NCBI RefSeq assembly: GCF_050268245.1 | Contig: NZ_JBNNGK010000004.1 | Coordinates: 1 to 64,000, forward strand | Source of the DNA: JBNNGK01 sp050268245 | GTDB lineage: Bacteria > Pseudomonadota > Gammaproteobacteria > Enterobacterales > Enterobacteriaceae | Length of the DNA: 64,000 bases | Reading direction: 5' to 3' | Part shown: one piece after another, positions 1 to 8,622 of the stretch | How the letters are laid out: the number at the start of each line of letters is the position of its first letter | Numbering within the stretch: position 1 is the stretch's first letter | Translations under genes and position numbers: made by a program | The notes under the pieces: model-generated | What the model was told of the DNA's origin: nothing | Databases searched by the model: none | The model's input: only the letters and a program-made list of their open reading frames with translations

Positions 1-254
1 ACTCTTCAAGACTTGATATTTTTTTGCATCCGAGGATGCTGGATATCGTCTTGTGAGTGCCCACACAGATTGTCTGATAAATTGTTAAAGAGCAGCACCG
101 GAGATAAAACTCATCGGTGCGGGCTGCGTATACTACGCTTTTCGCCCTGGGAGTCAAGCGTTTATTTCGCTTTCTTCCCGCTAACCCAGCGACTTGTCAG
201 TCGTTGTTCCCGGTCAGTGGAGGCGCATTATAGGGAGTTCTCAGAACGTCGCAA
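1..254 (-). promoter_or_regulatory. rRNA operon leader with promoters P1 and P2 and boxA
   Basis: Read on the minus strand this is the upstream leader of an rRNA operon whose 16S gene lies to the left of the window. P1 has -35 TTGCGA (complement at 249-254), a 16-bp spacer and a perfect TATAAT (complement at 227-232), followed by the GCGCC-type start region typical of enteric rrn P1. P2 has TTGACT about 16 bp before TAGTAT (roughly 128-156) and then a GC-rich discriminator. The antitermination boxA, TGCTCTTTAACA, is the complement of about 83-94. The order matches E. coli, where rrsC starts divergently from yieP. The AT-rich tracts at 260-340 are probably the UP element and Fis-binding region. 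Confidence 0.9.
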
Positions 255-408
255 CCCCTAATTTCAAAAAAGTTTTCAACCGCGTTTTTTTTCGACAAAA
301 GCGACAAAAAAGCACGTTTTTCCGTCAATTTTTCCCTGCAATAGCCACTATCGTGGTCACACAGTAGAGTAAAATGACAATAACGATGTAAGCCAAGGAT
401 CCGCAGCC

Positions 409-1098
409 ATGCAATTTAACGCCCAACAACAGGCCGCCCAGCGTAATCTTTCTTATCTGTTAGCGGAGAAACTCGGCCAACAAATACTTTCAGGCGACTA
501 CGCCGCTGGGAGTATCCTACCTGGTGAGATGGAATTGGCGGAGACATTTGGCGTCAGCCGTACCGCAGTGCGTGAAGCAGTGAAGATACTGGCAGCAAAA
601 GGCATGTTGCTCCCCCGCCCCCGAATAGGCACACGGGTGATGCCAAGAAGCCAATGGAACTTCCTCGACCAAGAATTGCTAACGTGGTGGATGACACGCG
701 AAAACTTTGATCACGTCATGCAGCACTTTCTTATCCTACGTACATCATTAGAACCACAAGCCTGTTCATTGGCAGCAGTACATGCAGATGAACAACAGAA
801 GGCACGATTAGAATCATTAATGGCTGAAATGCGTACCTTACATAAAGAATTCGATCGCGAACGCTGGATCATGGTGGATACCCAATTCCACCAACTGATT
901 TATGAAGCCAGCGGTAATCCATTCCTGTCGTCGTTCGCCAATCTGTTCAGTTCGGTGTATCAAAGTTATTTCCGTGCGATTACCGGCAACGAGGTGATTA
1001 AGCTGCAACAGCATCAGGCCATTGTAGACGCAATCTTAGCCTGCGAGAGCAATGCCGCATTTACGGCATGCCAGACTTTGTTAAAAGGAAAAGACTAG
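409..1098 (+). CDS. yieP: GntR/FadR-family transcriptional regulator YieP
   Basis: A 229-residue regulator of the FadR subfamily of GntR proteins. The N-terminal winged helix (about residues 15-75) contains the family signature around LPGEMELAETFGVSRTAVREA. The C-terminal half is an all-helical FCD ligand-binding domain with the expected metal-site histidines (FHQLIYEASGNP, near residue 160). Length and position, upstream of hsrA and divergent from the rRNA operon, match E. coli yieP (about 230 aa). It probably binds a small carboxylate, but the ligand cannot be told from sequence. hsrA begins 53 bp downstream on the same strand, so the two may be co-transcribed. Confidence 0.93.
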   Translation: MQFNAQQQAAQRNLSYLLAEKLGQQILSGDYAAGSILPGEMELAETFGVSRTAVREAVKILAAKGMLLPRPRIGTRVMPRSQWNFLDQELLTWWMTRENFDHVMQHFLILRTSLEPQACSLAAVHADEQQKARLESLMAEMRTLHKEFDRERWIMVDTQFHQLIYEASGNPFLSSFANLFSSVYQSYFRAITGNEVIKLQQHQAIVDAILACESNAAFTACQTLLKGKD

Positions 1099-1151
1099 CC
1101 TTCTCTCTATATAGAAGAACAACAATGTCCGATGATTAACCAGGAACCATA

Positions 1152-2570
1152 ATGATAAAATCTGCGCGCAGTATGGCAGGGCTACCTTGGATCGCCGCAA
1201 TGGCGTTCTTTATGCAGGCGTTGGACGCCACTATTCTTAACACAGCCTTACCGGCAATTGCCCATAGCCTTGATCGTTCACCACTGGCGATGCAATCCGC
1301 GGTCATCAGCTACACCTTGACCGTCGCAATGCTGATCCCGGTCAGCGGATGGTTGGCAGACCGCTACGGCACGCGGCGAGTATTCATTTTTGCCGTCTCG
1401 TTATTTACTCTCGGCTCATTATTGTGTGCGCTATCCCCAAGTCTAAGTTTCTTGGTGACCTCCCGCGTTGTGCAAGGTATTGGTGGGGCAATGATGATGC
1501 CGGTGGCTCGTCTGGCATTGTTACGCGCTTATCCACGCAGTGAACTATTACCGGTACTCAACTTCGTGACCATGCCGGGCTTGGTTGGCCCGATACTAGG
1601 GCCACTGCTAGGGGGGTGGTTGGTAACCTACGCCACCTGGCATTGGATATTCCTGATCAACATTCCTATCGGTCTGCTCGGTATCTTTTACGCACGTAAA
1701 TACATGCCAGACTTCACTACACCGAAGCGGTCTTTCGATTTTTTTGGCTTTATATTGTTTGGCCTCAGTCTGGTATTGATTTCAACTGGGCTCGAGTTAT
1801 TCGGTGAGCGCGTACTGGCCAGCTACATTTCACTGGGCGTATTGTTGAGCGGGTTTGCAGTACTGTTCGGTTATATCGCCCATGCCCGCCGTCATCCCCA
1901 ACCGCTGATAGGATTAGATCTGTTCAAAACCCGCACCTTCTCGGTCGGGATTGCCGGAAACGTGGCTTCGCGGCTTGGTACCGGCAGCGTTCCGTTTCTA
2001 ATGCCGCTAATGCTACAGGTCGGTTTTGGCTATACGGCGATTATTGCGGGCTGCATGATGGCCCCGACAGCTATTGGGGCGATGATGGCAAAATCCACCG
2101 TAACGCAGGTACTACGGTGGTTTGGATACCGTAAGACGTTGATCAGTATCACCGTTGTGATCGGTTTACTGATCGCCCAGTTCGCCCTGCAAAGCCCTGG
2201 GATGCCACTGTGGTTGATGATTATTCCATTATTTGTGTTAGGGATGGCAATGTCGACCCAGTTTACTGCCATGAATACTATCAGTTTGGCCGATCTGAAT
2301 GACACCAATGCCAGTTCTGGCAACAGCGTGTTAGCCGTCACTCAGCAACTTTCTATCAGTTTTGGCGTGGCGGTCAGCGCTGCTGTACTGCGTTTCTATG
2401 ATTCACTGTCGATCGGCACCATGATAGACCACTTCCACTATACCTTTATTACGATGGGCATCATCACTACGGTATCGGCACTGGTGTTCATCTTGCTACG
2501 TAAAACTGACGGAAATAATCTGATCAGCGGCAAAGAAAAACGGGCAAAAACAACCCAAAAGACCGGTTAA
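1152..2570 (+). CDS. hsrA: MFS transporter HsrA/YieO, DHA2 (14-TM) type
   Basis: A 472-residue inner-membrane transporter of the EmrB/QacA drug:proton antiporter class (14 predicted TM segments). The motif-A region SGWLADRYGTRRVF lies between TM2 and TM3, and an antiporter motif-C-like run GPILGPLLGGWLV is near residue 150. The early acidic residue in FMQALDATILNTALPAIA is typical of DHA2 members. Length and location match E. coli hsrA (yieO). The substrate is unknown. The gene converges on rbsR, and their stop codons overlap by 4 bp with no visible terminator between them. Confidence 0.92.
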   Translation: MIKSARSMAGLPWIAAMAFFMQALDATILNTALPAIAHSLDRSPLAMQSAVISYTLTVAMLIPVSGWLADRYGTRRVFIFAVSLFTLGSLLCALSPSLSFLVTSRVVQGIGGAMMMPVARLALLRAYPRSELLPVLNFVTMPGLVGPILGPLLGGWLVTYATWHWIFLINIPIGLLGIFYARKYMPDFTTPKRSFDFFGFILFGLSLVLISTGLELFGERVLASYISLGVLLSGFAVLFGYIAHARRHPQPLIGLDLFKTRTFSVGIAGNVASRLGTGSVPFLMPLMLQVGFGYTAIIAGCMMAPTAIGAMMAKSTVTQVLRWFGYRKTLISITVVIGLLIAQFALQSPGMPLWLMIIPLFVLGMAMSTQFTAMNTISLADLNDTNASSGNSVLAVTQQLSISFGVAVSAAVLRFYDSLSIGTMIDHFHYTFITMGIITTVSALVFILLRKTDGNNLISGKEKRAKTTQKTG

Positions 2571-3568
2571 CGCCAGCCGACCGATGCACGATCCACCAGC
2601 TCTGGCGTCAGCACTAAGATTTGTGCATCACGTTCCGGGTGTTGTAGGCGATGGATTAACGCATCTATCGCCAGCTCCCCCAATGAATCTTTGGGTTGGT
2701 GGATAGTACTCAGCGGCGGTGCCAGATATTTCGCTAGCTCGATATCATCATAGCCCACCACAGCCATATCCTGCGGTACCTTGAGACCCGCCTGGAACAG
2801 CGCTTGGTAAACGCCCACGGCAACCGCATCATTACCCGCAAATACGGCATGTGGCGGTTCATCCAGCGCCAAGAGTTGCTGCATCGCACGCACCCCGCCT
2901 TCAAACTCAAAATCGCAGTGCACTTCATACCCCGAAGGAATCACTAACCCCGCGCGCTGCATTGCGCGTCGATAACCGTCTAAACGATGCCGTGCGGTGG
3001 TTTTATCCTGTGGCCCGGCAATGCAGGCAATATGCCGATAACCGCGCGTAATTAAATGTTCGGTAGCCATTTCGCCACCCAGCAGCGAGTTATCCTGAAT
3101 AATATCATTGGCCCCTTCAAACGGAGCCCAATCCATCATCACAATCGGCAGTGAAGGGTAACGGCTCAGCGAGTCCTGCGACGGTCGATGATTTTCAGTG
3201 CACATCAGCAGTAACCCATCGACACGTTTTTGCAATAGCGTTTCCATACTACGATTCATCCGTGCCGCATCTTCTTCGGTATTGCACAATATCAAACTGT
3301 ACCCACGCTCATAGCAACTACGCTCAACGCCGCGCACCACTTCCGCGTAAAACGGGTTGTTACTCGCGGTGACCAGCATACCAATGGTGCGCGTTTCCTT
3401 TATTTTCAGGCTGCGAGCCAATGCGGAAGGCGCATAGTTGAGTTGTTCAACGGCCGCCATGACTTTGTTACGCACGCTGTCGCTGACAAAACGGTTGTTA
3501 TTAATGACGTGTGAAACCGTAGAGGTTGAAACACCCGCCAAGCGGGCGACATCTTTCATGGTGGCCAA
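2567..3568 (-). CDS. rbsR: Ribose operon repressor RbsR
   Basis: LacI-family repressor of the ribose operon, last gene of rbsDACBKR. The N-terminal helix-turn-helix and hinge are seen in MKDVARLAGVSTSTVSHVIN, followed by a periplasmic-binding-protein-like ribose-sensing domain (GYDDIELAKYLAPPLSTIHQP near the C-terminus). A TTG start at 3568 is chosen because it gives the MATMKDV N-terminus known from E. coli RbsR and sits 8 nt after GGAG. An alternative ATG two codons upstream (3574) overlaps the rbsK stop codon. Its likely operators are the two palindromes upstream of rbsD. Confidence 0.93.
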   Translation of the reverse strand: MATMKDVARLAGVSTSTVSHVINNNRFVSDSVRNKVMAAVEQLNYAPSALARSLKIKETRTIGMLVTASNNPFYAEVVRGVERSCYERGYSLILCNTEEDAARMNRSMETLLQKRVDGLLLMCTENHRPSQDSLSRYPSLPIVMMDWAPFEGANDIIQDNSLLGGEMATEHLITRGYRHIACIAGPQDKTTARHRLDGYRRAMQRAGLVIPSGYEVHCDFEFEGGVRAMQQLLALDEPPHAVFAGNDAVAVGVYQALFQAGLKVPQDMAVVGYDDIELAKYLAPPLSTIHQPKDSLGELAIDALIHRLQHPERDAQILVLTPELVDRASVGWR

Positions 3569-3573
3569 AAACA

Positions 3574-4500
3574 TTACTCCTGCTGTTGCAAGAAGGCATC
3601 GATCTCTTCACGCCAAGGCACCGAAGGCTGTGCACCAGGGCGCGTTACAGCGATGGCCGCTGCCGCATGGGCGAAACGCACCGCTTCGTTCATTACTTTT
3701 CCTTCCAACAGCGCCGTCAACAACGCCCCGTTGAAAGTATCGCCCGCCGCGATGGTATCAACCGCTTTGACCTTAAAGCCGGGTACCAATTTGCCTTCAC
3801 CGTTTTCACTCAGCCAAACCCCACGGCTGCCAAGCGTAATCAGCACCGTTTCGATACCTTTATCATGCAACGTCTTGGCAGCACGGGCGGCATCCGCATC
3901 ATTATTCACCGCGATGCCGGTTAAACGCTGCGCTTCGGTTTCATTTGGCGTAATCATATTAACCATCGCCAACAGCTCATCCGGTAACGCCCGGGCAGGA
4001 GCCGGGTTAAGGATCACTCGGGTATGATGCTGTTTCGCCAACCGCGCAGCGGCGATCACGGTTTCTAACGGCGATTCCAACTGCATTAGCAATGCATCTG
4101 CATCGATCACCGTTTGCTGATAGCGCGCCAAATACTGCGGCGTGACCGCCGCGTTGGCACCAGCATCAATACCAATGACGTTCTCCCCGTCACCATTGAC
4201 GAAAATCAACGCGACACCGGTCGTCGTATTACTGATGGCTTCTATCGAATGGGTATCAATGCGATCGGTGGTCAATTGCTGGCGAATACGCTTGCCAATA
4301 TCGTCTGCACCTACGCAAGCGATAAAGGCAATATCCGCACCGCTGCGCCCTGCGGCAACAGCCTGGTTAGCACCTTTCCCGCCAAATGCCACCTTATACT
4401 GCTTCCCGATCACCGTTTCACCCGGGCGGGGAAATTGTTCAATATTAAGGATGTGGTCAGCATTGATGCTGCCCAAAACCACCAGTTTTCCTGTATCCAT
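3574..4500 (-). CDS. rbsK: Ribokinase
   Basis: PfkB-family sugar kinase of 308 residues that phosphorylates imported D-ribose to ribose 5-phosphate in the cytoplasm. The N-terminal PfkB signature region (GGKGANQAVAAGRSGA, about residues 40-57) and the C-terminal signature DTIAAGDTFNGALL with the catalytic Asp (near residue 255) are present, as is the NPAPA ribose-contact segment. It is preceded by rbsB with a 70-bp gap holding a hairpin, and its stop codon overlaps the rbsR start region, so rbsK and rbsR are probably translationally coupled. Confidence 0.97.
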   Translation of the reverse strand: MDTGKLVVLGSINADHILNIEQFPRPGETVIGKQYKVAFGGKGANQAVAAGRSGADIAFIACVGADDIGKRIRQQLTTDRIDTHSIEAISNTTTGVALIFVNGDGENVIGIDAGANAAVTPQYLARYQQTVIDADALLMQLESPLETVIAAARLAKQHHTRVILNPAPARALPDELLAMVNMITPNETEAQRLTGIAVNNDADAARAAKTLHDKGIETVLITLGSRGVWLSENGEGKLVPGFKVKAVDTIAAGDTFNGALLTALLEGKVMNEAVRFAHAAAAIAVTRPGAQPSVPWREEIDAFLQQQE

Positions 4501-4525
4501 CGCATTGTTTCCTACTTTATTAATA

Positions 4526-4561
4526 TCACGCCATGGTAAACGCCCTGTTCCGATGGCGTGA
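4526..4561 (-). promoter_or_regulatory. Intercistronic hairpin between rbsB and rbsK
   Basis: A perfect 9-bp inverted repeat (TCACGCCAT at 4526-4534 and ATGGCGTGA at 4553-4561) separated by 18 nt, just after the rbsB stop codon. There is no T-run, so it is more likely an mRNA-stabilising or partial-attenuation hairpin than a terminator. Such hairpins commonly follow the binding-protein gene and let it be expressed above the downstream genes; that role is an inference here. Confidence 0.6.
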
Positions 4562-4570
4562 ATAACGCGC

Positions 4571-5458
4571 TTATTGAGTGACCAGTTTCAGGTCTACCGG
4601 AATAGTCGCCGCGACATTCTCGCCTTTCAACACCTTATCGGCAGTTTCTACACCGATGACACCGATCTGATCGGGACGCTGCGCTACCGTTGCCGCCAGC
4701 TTACCCCTTTCAACCGCTTTCACACCGTCTGCGGTACCATCAAATCCGACCACCACTACGTCATTTTTACCGGCAGTTTGCAAAGCACGCATTGCGCCAA
4801 GCGCCATCTCATCATTCTGAGCGAAAACAGCCTGTACATTCGGATGCGCAGTCAGTAAGTTCTGCATCACGTTTAACCCTTTAGTACGATCGAAATCTGC
4901 CGGCTGGCTGGCTAACAGCGTGAATTTATTCTGCTCTAGCGACTGTTTGAAGCCTTCACCCCGCTCACGCGCAGCCGACGTGCCGGCAATGCCCTCCAGT
5001 TGGATCACTTTGGCATCGGACCCTACCGTTTTAGCGATAAAATCACCGGCCATTTTGCCACCGGCACGGTTGTCGGAAGCAATGTGGCTGATAACCTTAC
5101 CCTTAGCGGCGATGCGATCTAGGGTGATCACCGGGATGTTAGCCTGGTTAGCCATTTTGATGGCATTACCCACCGCATCGGAATCGGTTGGGTTAATGAG
5201 CAACAGTTTTGGAGATTGCACCATCAAATCCTGCACGTTAGCCAACTCTTTAGCCGGGTTGTTCTGAGAATCCAGCACCACCAGGTTATAACCCAGTTTA
5301 TTGGCTTCCTGCTGCGCGCCCTCTTTCATTGAAACGAAGAACGGATTATTCAGCGTGGAAACCACCAGCGCGATGGTGTCTTTAGCCAACGCATTGGCAC
5401 TCAGAGTCGCGCTCAGCGCAAACGCGGATGCCAGAACTGCCAGTTTTTTCATTTTCAT
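4571..5458 (-). CDS. rbsB: Ribose ABC transporter periplasmic binding protein
   Basis: A 295-residue D-ribose-binding protein with a Sec signal peptide (MKMKKLAVLASAFALSATL, cleaved after ANALA near residue 25). The mature protein begins KDTIALVVSTLNNPFFVSM, almost identical to E. coli RbsB, and contains the hinge and ligand regions ITLDR, HIASDN, GTSAARERGEGF and QNDEMALGA. It delivers ribose to RbsC/RbsA and also to the chemoreceptor Trg where that is present. It lies 23 bp after rbsC and before the hairpin and rbsK. Confidence 0.97.
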   Translation of the reverse strand: MKMKKLAVLASAFALSATLSANALAKDTIALVVSTLNNPFFVSMKEGAQQEANKLGYNLVVLDSQNNPAKELANVQDLMVQSPKLLLINPTDSDAVGNAIKMANQANIPVITLDRIAAKGKVISHIASDNRAGGKMAGDFIAKTVGSDAKVIQLEGIAGTSAARERGEGFKQSLEQNKFTLLASQPADFDRTKGLNVMQNLLTAHPNVQAVFAQNDEMALGAMRALQTAGKNDVVVVGFDGTADGVKAVERGKLAATVAQRPDQIGVIGVETADKVLKGENVAATIPVDLKLVTQ

Positions 5459-5481
5459 GGTCGTGATTCCTGTAGGGGAGG

Positions 5482-6450
5482 TTACTTGTTACTTTTATTG
5501 TCTACCAGCACCGCCAGCAGTATGACTACCGCTTTCACGATCATTTGGTAGTAGGAAGAAACACCCATTAAATTCAGGCCGTTATTCAAAAATCCAAGGA
5601 TTAATGCGCCGATTAGCGTGCCGACGATGCGCCCTTTACCACCCGCCAGACTGGTGCCGCCCAATACTACAGCGGCGATGGCATCTAATTCGTAGCCAGT
5701 ACCCGCAGTAGGTTGCGCAGAGGACAGGCGTGCCACTTCGATCACGCCAGCCAACGCCGCCAATAGGCCGCACAGCGAATACACGATGATTTTGACACGA
5801 TCGACGCGAATACCTGACAGACGCGTCGCCGCTTCATTGCCGCCGAGGGCATAAATATAGCGGCCCAAGCGCGTATGGTGCAGCATGTACCACGCGGCAA
5901 TAAACACGATCGCCATAATCCAGATAGGCGTTGGCACCCCCAAAGGGCGGCCAATGCCGAACCAACCAAAGGTATCAGCCACATCGGTGAAGCCGGTATT
6001 GACCGGGCTGCCATTGGTGTAAACCATTGTCACCCCGCGTAGCAACAGCATCATCACCAATGTTGCGATGAACGCCTGTACTTTACCTTTGGCGACAATC
6101 ACACCGGTGGTAGCACCAATGGCCGCCCCCAATGCCAGCGCAGCCGCTACCGCGACCACCGCATTCACTTCAAAGCCAACGATAGAAGCAGCAACCGCAC
6201 CGGTTAGCGCCAACAGTGAGCCCACCGACAGATCGATACCGGACGTTAGGATCACCAACGTCATGCCGACCGCCATAATGGCGTTCACCGAGGTTTGTTG
6301 CAGAATATTGAACAGGTTATTTACGGTGAAGAAATTGGGGCTCATGGTAGAAACCACGGCAATCAGCACCAGTAGCGCAATCAGCGACTTTTGCTCTAAC
6401 AGCCATTCTTTACTGAACCAGCGCTTAGCCGCGATAGTGTTTGAACTCAT
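5482..6450 (-). CDS. rbsC: Ribose ABC transporter permease
   Basis: A 322-residue hydrophobic permease of the BPD_transp_2 (ribose/galactose/xylose) family with about ten TM helices, forming the membrane channel of the RbsABC ribose importer. The conserved segments LTSGIDLSVGSLLALTGA (about residues 70-87) and AAVVLGGTSLAGGKGRIVGTLIGAL (near residue 260) are clear. The start codon overlaps the rbsA stop by 4 bp, showing tight coupling within the operon. Confidence 0.97.
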   Translation of the reverse strand: MSSNTIAAKRWFSKEWLLEQKSLIALLVLIAVVSTMSPNFFTVNNLFNILQQTSVNAIMAVGMTLVILTSGIDLSVGSLLALTGAVAASIVGFEVNAVVAVAAALALGAAIGATTGVIVAKGKVQAFIATLVMMLLLRGVTMVYTNGSPVNTGFTDVADTFGWFGIGRPLGVPTPIWIMAIVFIAAWYMLHHTRLGRYIYALGGNEAATRLSGIRVDRVKIIVYSLCGLLAALAGVIEVARLSSAQPTAGTGYELDAIAAVVLGGTSLAGGKGRIVGTLIGALILGFLNNGLNLMGVSSYYQMIVKAVVILLAVLVDNKSNK

Positions 6451-7955
6451 ACTGATAACTCCTCACCGTATTGCTTACCGACGGCCGCAGCCATCAACGC
6501 TTCCTGAGTGGCCTGTTCAACCGTGAATTCTCCGCTGAGATGGCCTTCATGCATCACCACGATGCGGTCACTCATGCCCATCACCTCTGGCATTTCCGAT
6601 GACACCAAAATGATGCTGAGCCCTTCCTGTTTGAACTGGTTAATTAACTGGTAAATTTCCTTCTTGGCGCCAACATCCACACCGCGCGTTGGCTCGTCGA
6701 GGATCAGCACTTTCGGCCGCGTCATCAACCCACGGGCAATCGCCACTTTTTGCTGATTACCGCCGGAAAGCAGGCCAATAGGCTGATCCATTGATGGGGT
6801 TTTTACATTGAATAATCGAATGAAATCGCCCACGGCTAGCTGTTCTGCCGCATGTTTCAATCCTCCGCCAGCGCGGCTGAAATAACGCAGTGCGGTAAGC
6901 GACATGTTTTCCTTCACCGACATGCCCAACACCAAGCCATCGCGCTTACGGTCTTCTGAGATATAAACGATGCCATTTGCCAGACCGTCCTGCGGTGAAT
7001 GTGTCACCACATCACGACCGTCCAGTTTAACGGTGCCGCTGCTACGCGGTGCCGCACCGTACAGAATCTTCATCAGTTCAGTACGTCCAGCGCCCATCAG
7101 GCCTGAAACGCCCAGAATTTCACCCCGATATAGGGTAAAACTGACGTCATGCACGCCGGGGCCAGAAACATGGCTCACCTGCAAACGCTTTTCGCCACGC
7201 GGCAGATTCAGGCGTGGATACTGCTCTTCCAATTTACGGCCGACCATCATTTCTATCAGCGAATCTTCCTGCAGTTCACTGACTGGCCGCTCAGCAATAA
7301 ACTGCCCGTCACGAAATACCGTGACATCATCGCAAATCTCAAAAATTTCTTTCAGGCGGTGCGAAATATAGACAATACCGCGCCCTTCCGCTTTCAGTTC
7401 ATTAATCACTTTAAACAGTGAGGCGGTTTCAGTGTCGGTCAAGGCATCCGTCGGTTCATCCATGATGATGACCTGTGATTCAAAGCTCAGCACCTTCGCG
7501 ATCTCAACCATTTGCTGATCGCCGATCGACAGTTCACCCACCAGCCGATGGCTGCTGTATCGCAGATTGAGCCGCATCAACAGTTTGTCAGCTTCGGCGT
7601 ACATTCTCTTCCAGTCGATACGACCAAAGCGGTTAACAAATTCACGACCTAGAAAAATGTTTTCCGCGATAGTTAACTGTGGGATTAAGTTCAACTCTTG
7701 GTGAATGATACCGATGCCCGCTTCCTGCGACGCTTTTGGCCCATTGAAAGCCACCTCTTTGCCCAGAAAGTGCTGACTACCGGCGTCTTTATTGTAAATA
7801 CCGGTGAGTACTTTCATCATGGTGGATTTCCCTGCGCCGTTCTCACCCACCAGCGCCATCACCCTGCCGGGATAAACGCTAAGTGCAGCACCCGACAGCG
7901 CTTTAACGCCGGGAAAGGCTTTATCAATTCCTTTCAGTTGCAATAAAGGTTGCAT
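6447..7955 (-). CDS. rbsA: Ribose ABC transporter ATP-binding protein
   Basis: A 502-residue double-ABC ATPase that powers ribose import. The first nucleotide-binding domain has Walker A GENGAGKST (near residue 38), signature LSIGDQQMVEIAK and Walker B VIIMDEPTD. The second has a degenerate A site (GLMGAGRTELM), signature LSGGNQQKVAIARGL and Walker B VLILDEPTRGVD, the usual asymmetry in this family. Length equals E. coli RbsA within a residue. It follows rbsD by 7 bp. Confidence 0.97.
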   Translation of the reverse strand: MQPLLQLKGIDKAFPGVKALSGAALSVYPGRVMALVGENGAGKSTMMKVLTGIYNKDAGSQHFLGKEVAFNGPKASQEAGIGIIHQELNLIPQLTIAENIFLGREFVNRFGRIDWKRMYAEADKLLMRLNLRYSSHRLVGELSIGDQQMVEIAKVLSFESQVIIMDEPTDALTDTETASLFKVINELKAEGRGIVYISHRLKEIFEICDDVTVFRDGQFIAERPVSELQEDSLIEMMVGRKLEEQYPRLNLPRGEKRLQVSHVSGPGVHDVSFTLYRGEILGVSGLMGAGRTELMKILYGAAPRSSGTVKLDGRDVVTHSPQDGLANGIVYISEDRKRDGLVLGMSVKENMSLTALRYFSRAGGGLKHAAEQLAVGDFIRLFNVKTPSMDQPIGLLSGGNQQKVAIARGLMTRPKVLILDEPTRGVDVGAKKEIYQLINQFKQEGLSIILVSSEMPEVMGMSDRIVVMHEGHLSGEFTVEQATQEALMAAAVGKQYGEELSV

Positions 7956-7962
7956 AAGTGCC

Positions 7963-8382
7963 TCAGAAAGTTACGCCTGCACACAGAATCACGTTCGCGT
8001 AAGGCGAACACTCGCCACTGCGGATGACGGCTCGGCTGTGTTCGGTTTGCGCCTTAAATTCACCGTGGCTGATATAGCGCACGCTGATAGTATTTCCCTG
8101 GAGTTGGCCAAGTTGAGTCAGTTGAGCCAGCAAGGCGTGATGGAGCGATGGATTTTGTTTGACGATTTCTTCCGCCAAGATCGCGCTTTCTACCTGCATT
8201 TCTTGCGTTACCGCGGCCAACACTTGCAAAAATGTCGGTACACCTTGAGTCACCGCCAAGTCGATACGCGGGGTGTTCGCCGGGATAGGTAACCCCGCAT
8301 CACAAACGGTAATTTGGTCGGTATGGCCAAGCCGGGAAACCAGCGCAGAAATATCAGCATTCAGCAGCACGCCTTTTTTCAT
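7963..8382 (-). CDS. rbsD: D-ribose pyranase
   Basis: First gene of the ribose operon. RbsD (139 aa, cytoplasmic, homo-oligomeric) interconverts the beta-pyranose and beta-furanose forms of ribose so that ribokinase can use it. The start MKKGVLLNADISALVSRLGHTDQITVCDAGLPIP carries the conserved His20 and Asp28-type catalytic residues, and the C-terminus YANVILCAGVTF is typical. The two LacI-type operators lie immediately upstream, so this marks the 5' end of the transcript. Confidence 0.97.
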   Translation of the reverse strand: MKKGVLLNADISALVSRLGHTDQITVCDAGLPIPANTPRIDLAVTQGVPTFLQVLAAVTQEMQVESAILAEEIVKQNPSLHHALLAQLTQLGQLQGNTISVRYISHGEFKAQTEHSRAVIRSGECSPYANVILCAGVTF

Positions 8383-8406
8383 TCTTTTTCACTCCATTCG
8401 CCACAT

Positions 8407-8505
8407 CAGTAGCGAAACGTTTCGCTACTGGTTGAGTGTAAAAAATCGACAGCGGAAGGCAACGAAGAGATAGTGGAAATGTGATCGCTATCGAAACGTT
8501 TCGCT
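8407..8505 (-). promoter_or_regulatory. Two RbsR operators in the rbsD promoter region
   Basis: Two copies of the LacI-type core CGAAACGTTTCG lie upstream of rbsD. The first sits in a perfect 24-bp palindrome at 8407-8430, the second in a slightly imperfect 16-bp palindrome at 8490-8505. The core matches the known E. coli RbsR operator (GCGAAACGTTTCGC). The centres are about 79 bp apart, compatible with looping by an RbsR tetramer or with one operator on each side of the start site. A TGTGATCG motif at 8481-8488 could be a CRP half-site. Binding itself is inferred from homology. Confidence 0.85.
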
Positions 8506-8527
8506 CACATTTAATTAAAGACACAAA

Positions 8528-8559
8528 TAAAAAAGGCCCTGCCATATTGAGCAAAGCCT
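8528..8559 (-). terminator. Rho-independent terminator of kup
   Basis: On the minus strand the transcript can form AGGCUUUGC / GCAGGGCCU, a 9-bp stem with two G-U pairs and an 8-nt loop, followed directly by a U-rich run (complement of 8528-8533). It lies about 65 bp after the kup stop codon and before the rbs promoter, so it separates the two minus-strand units. Confidence 0.7.
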
Positions 8560-8622
8560 GTTAGTAGGGAAGGAATGACGATGGTGTAAGCCACCGCAGA
8601 GCCGGATAAAACGTTACCGCGG

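Noticed and set aside
13..261. An 82-codon plus-strand frame at the window start
   Set aside because: It lies across the rRNA leader, boxA and both rrn promoters on the opposite strand, so it is not a gene.
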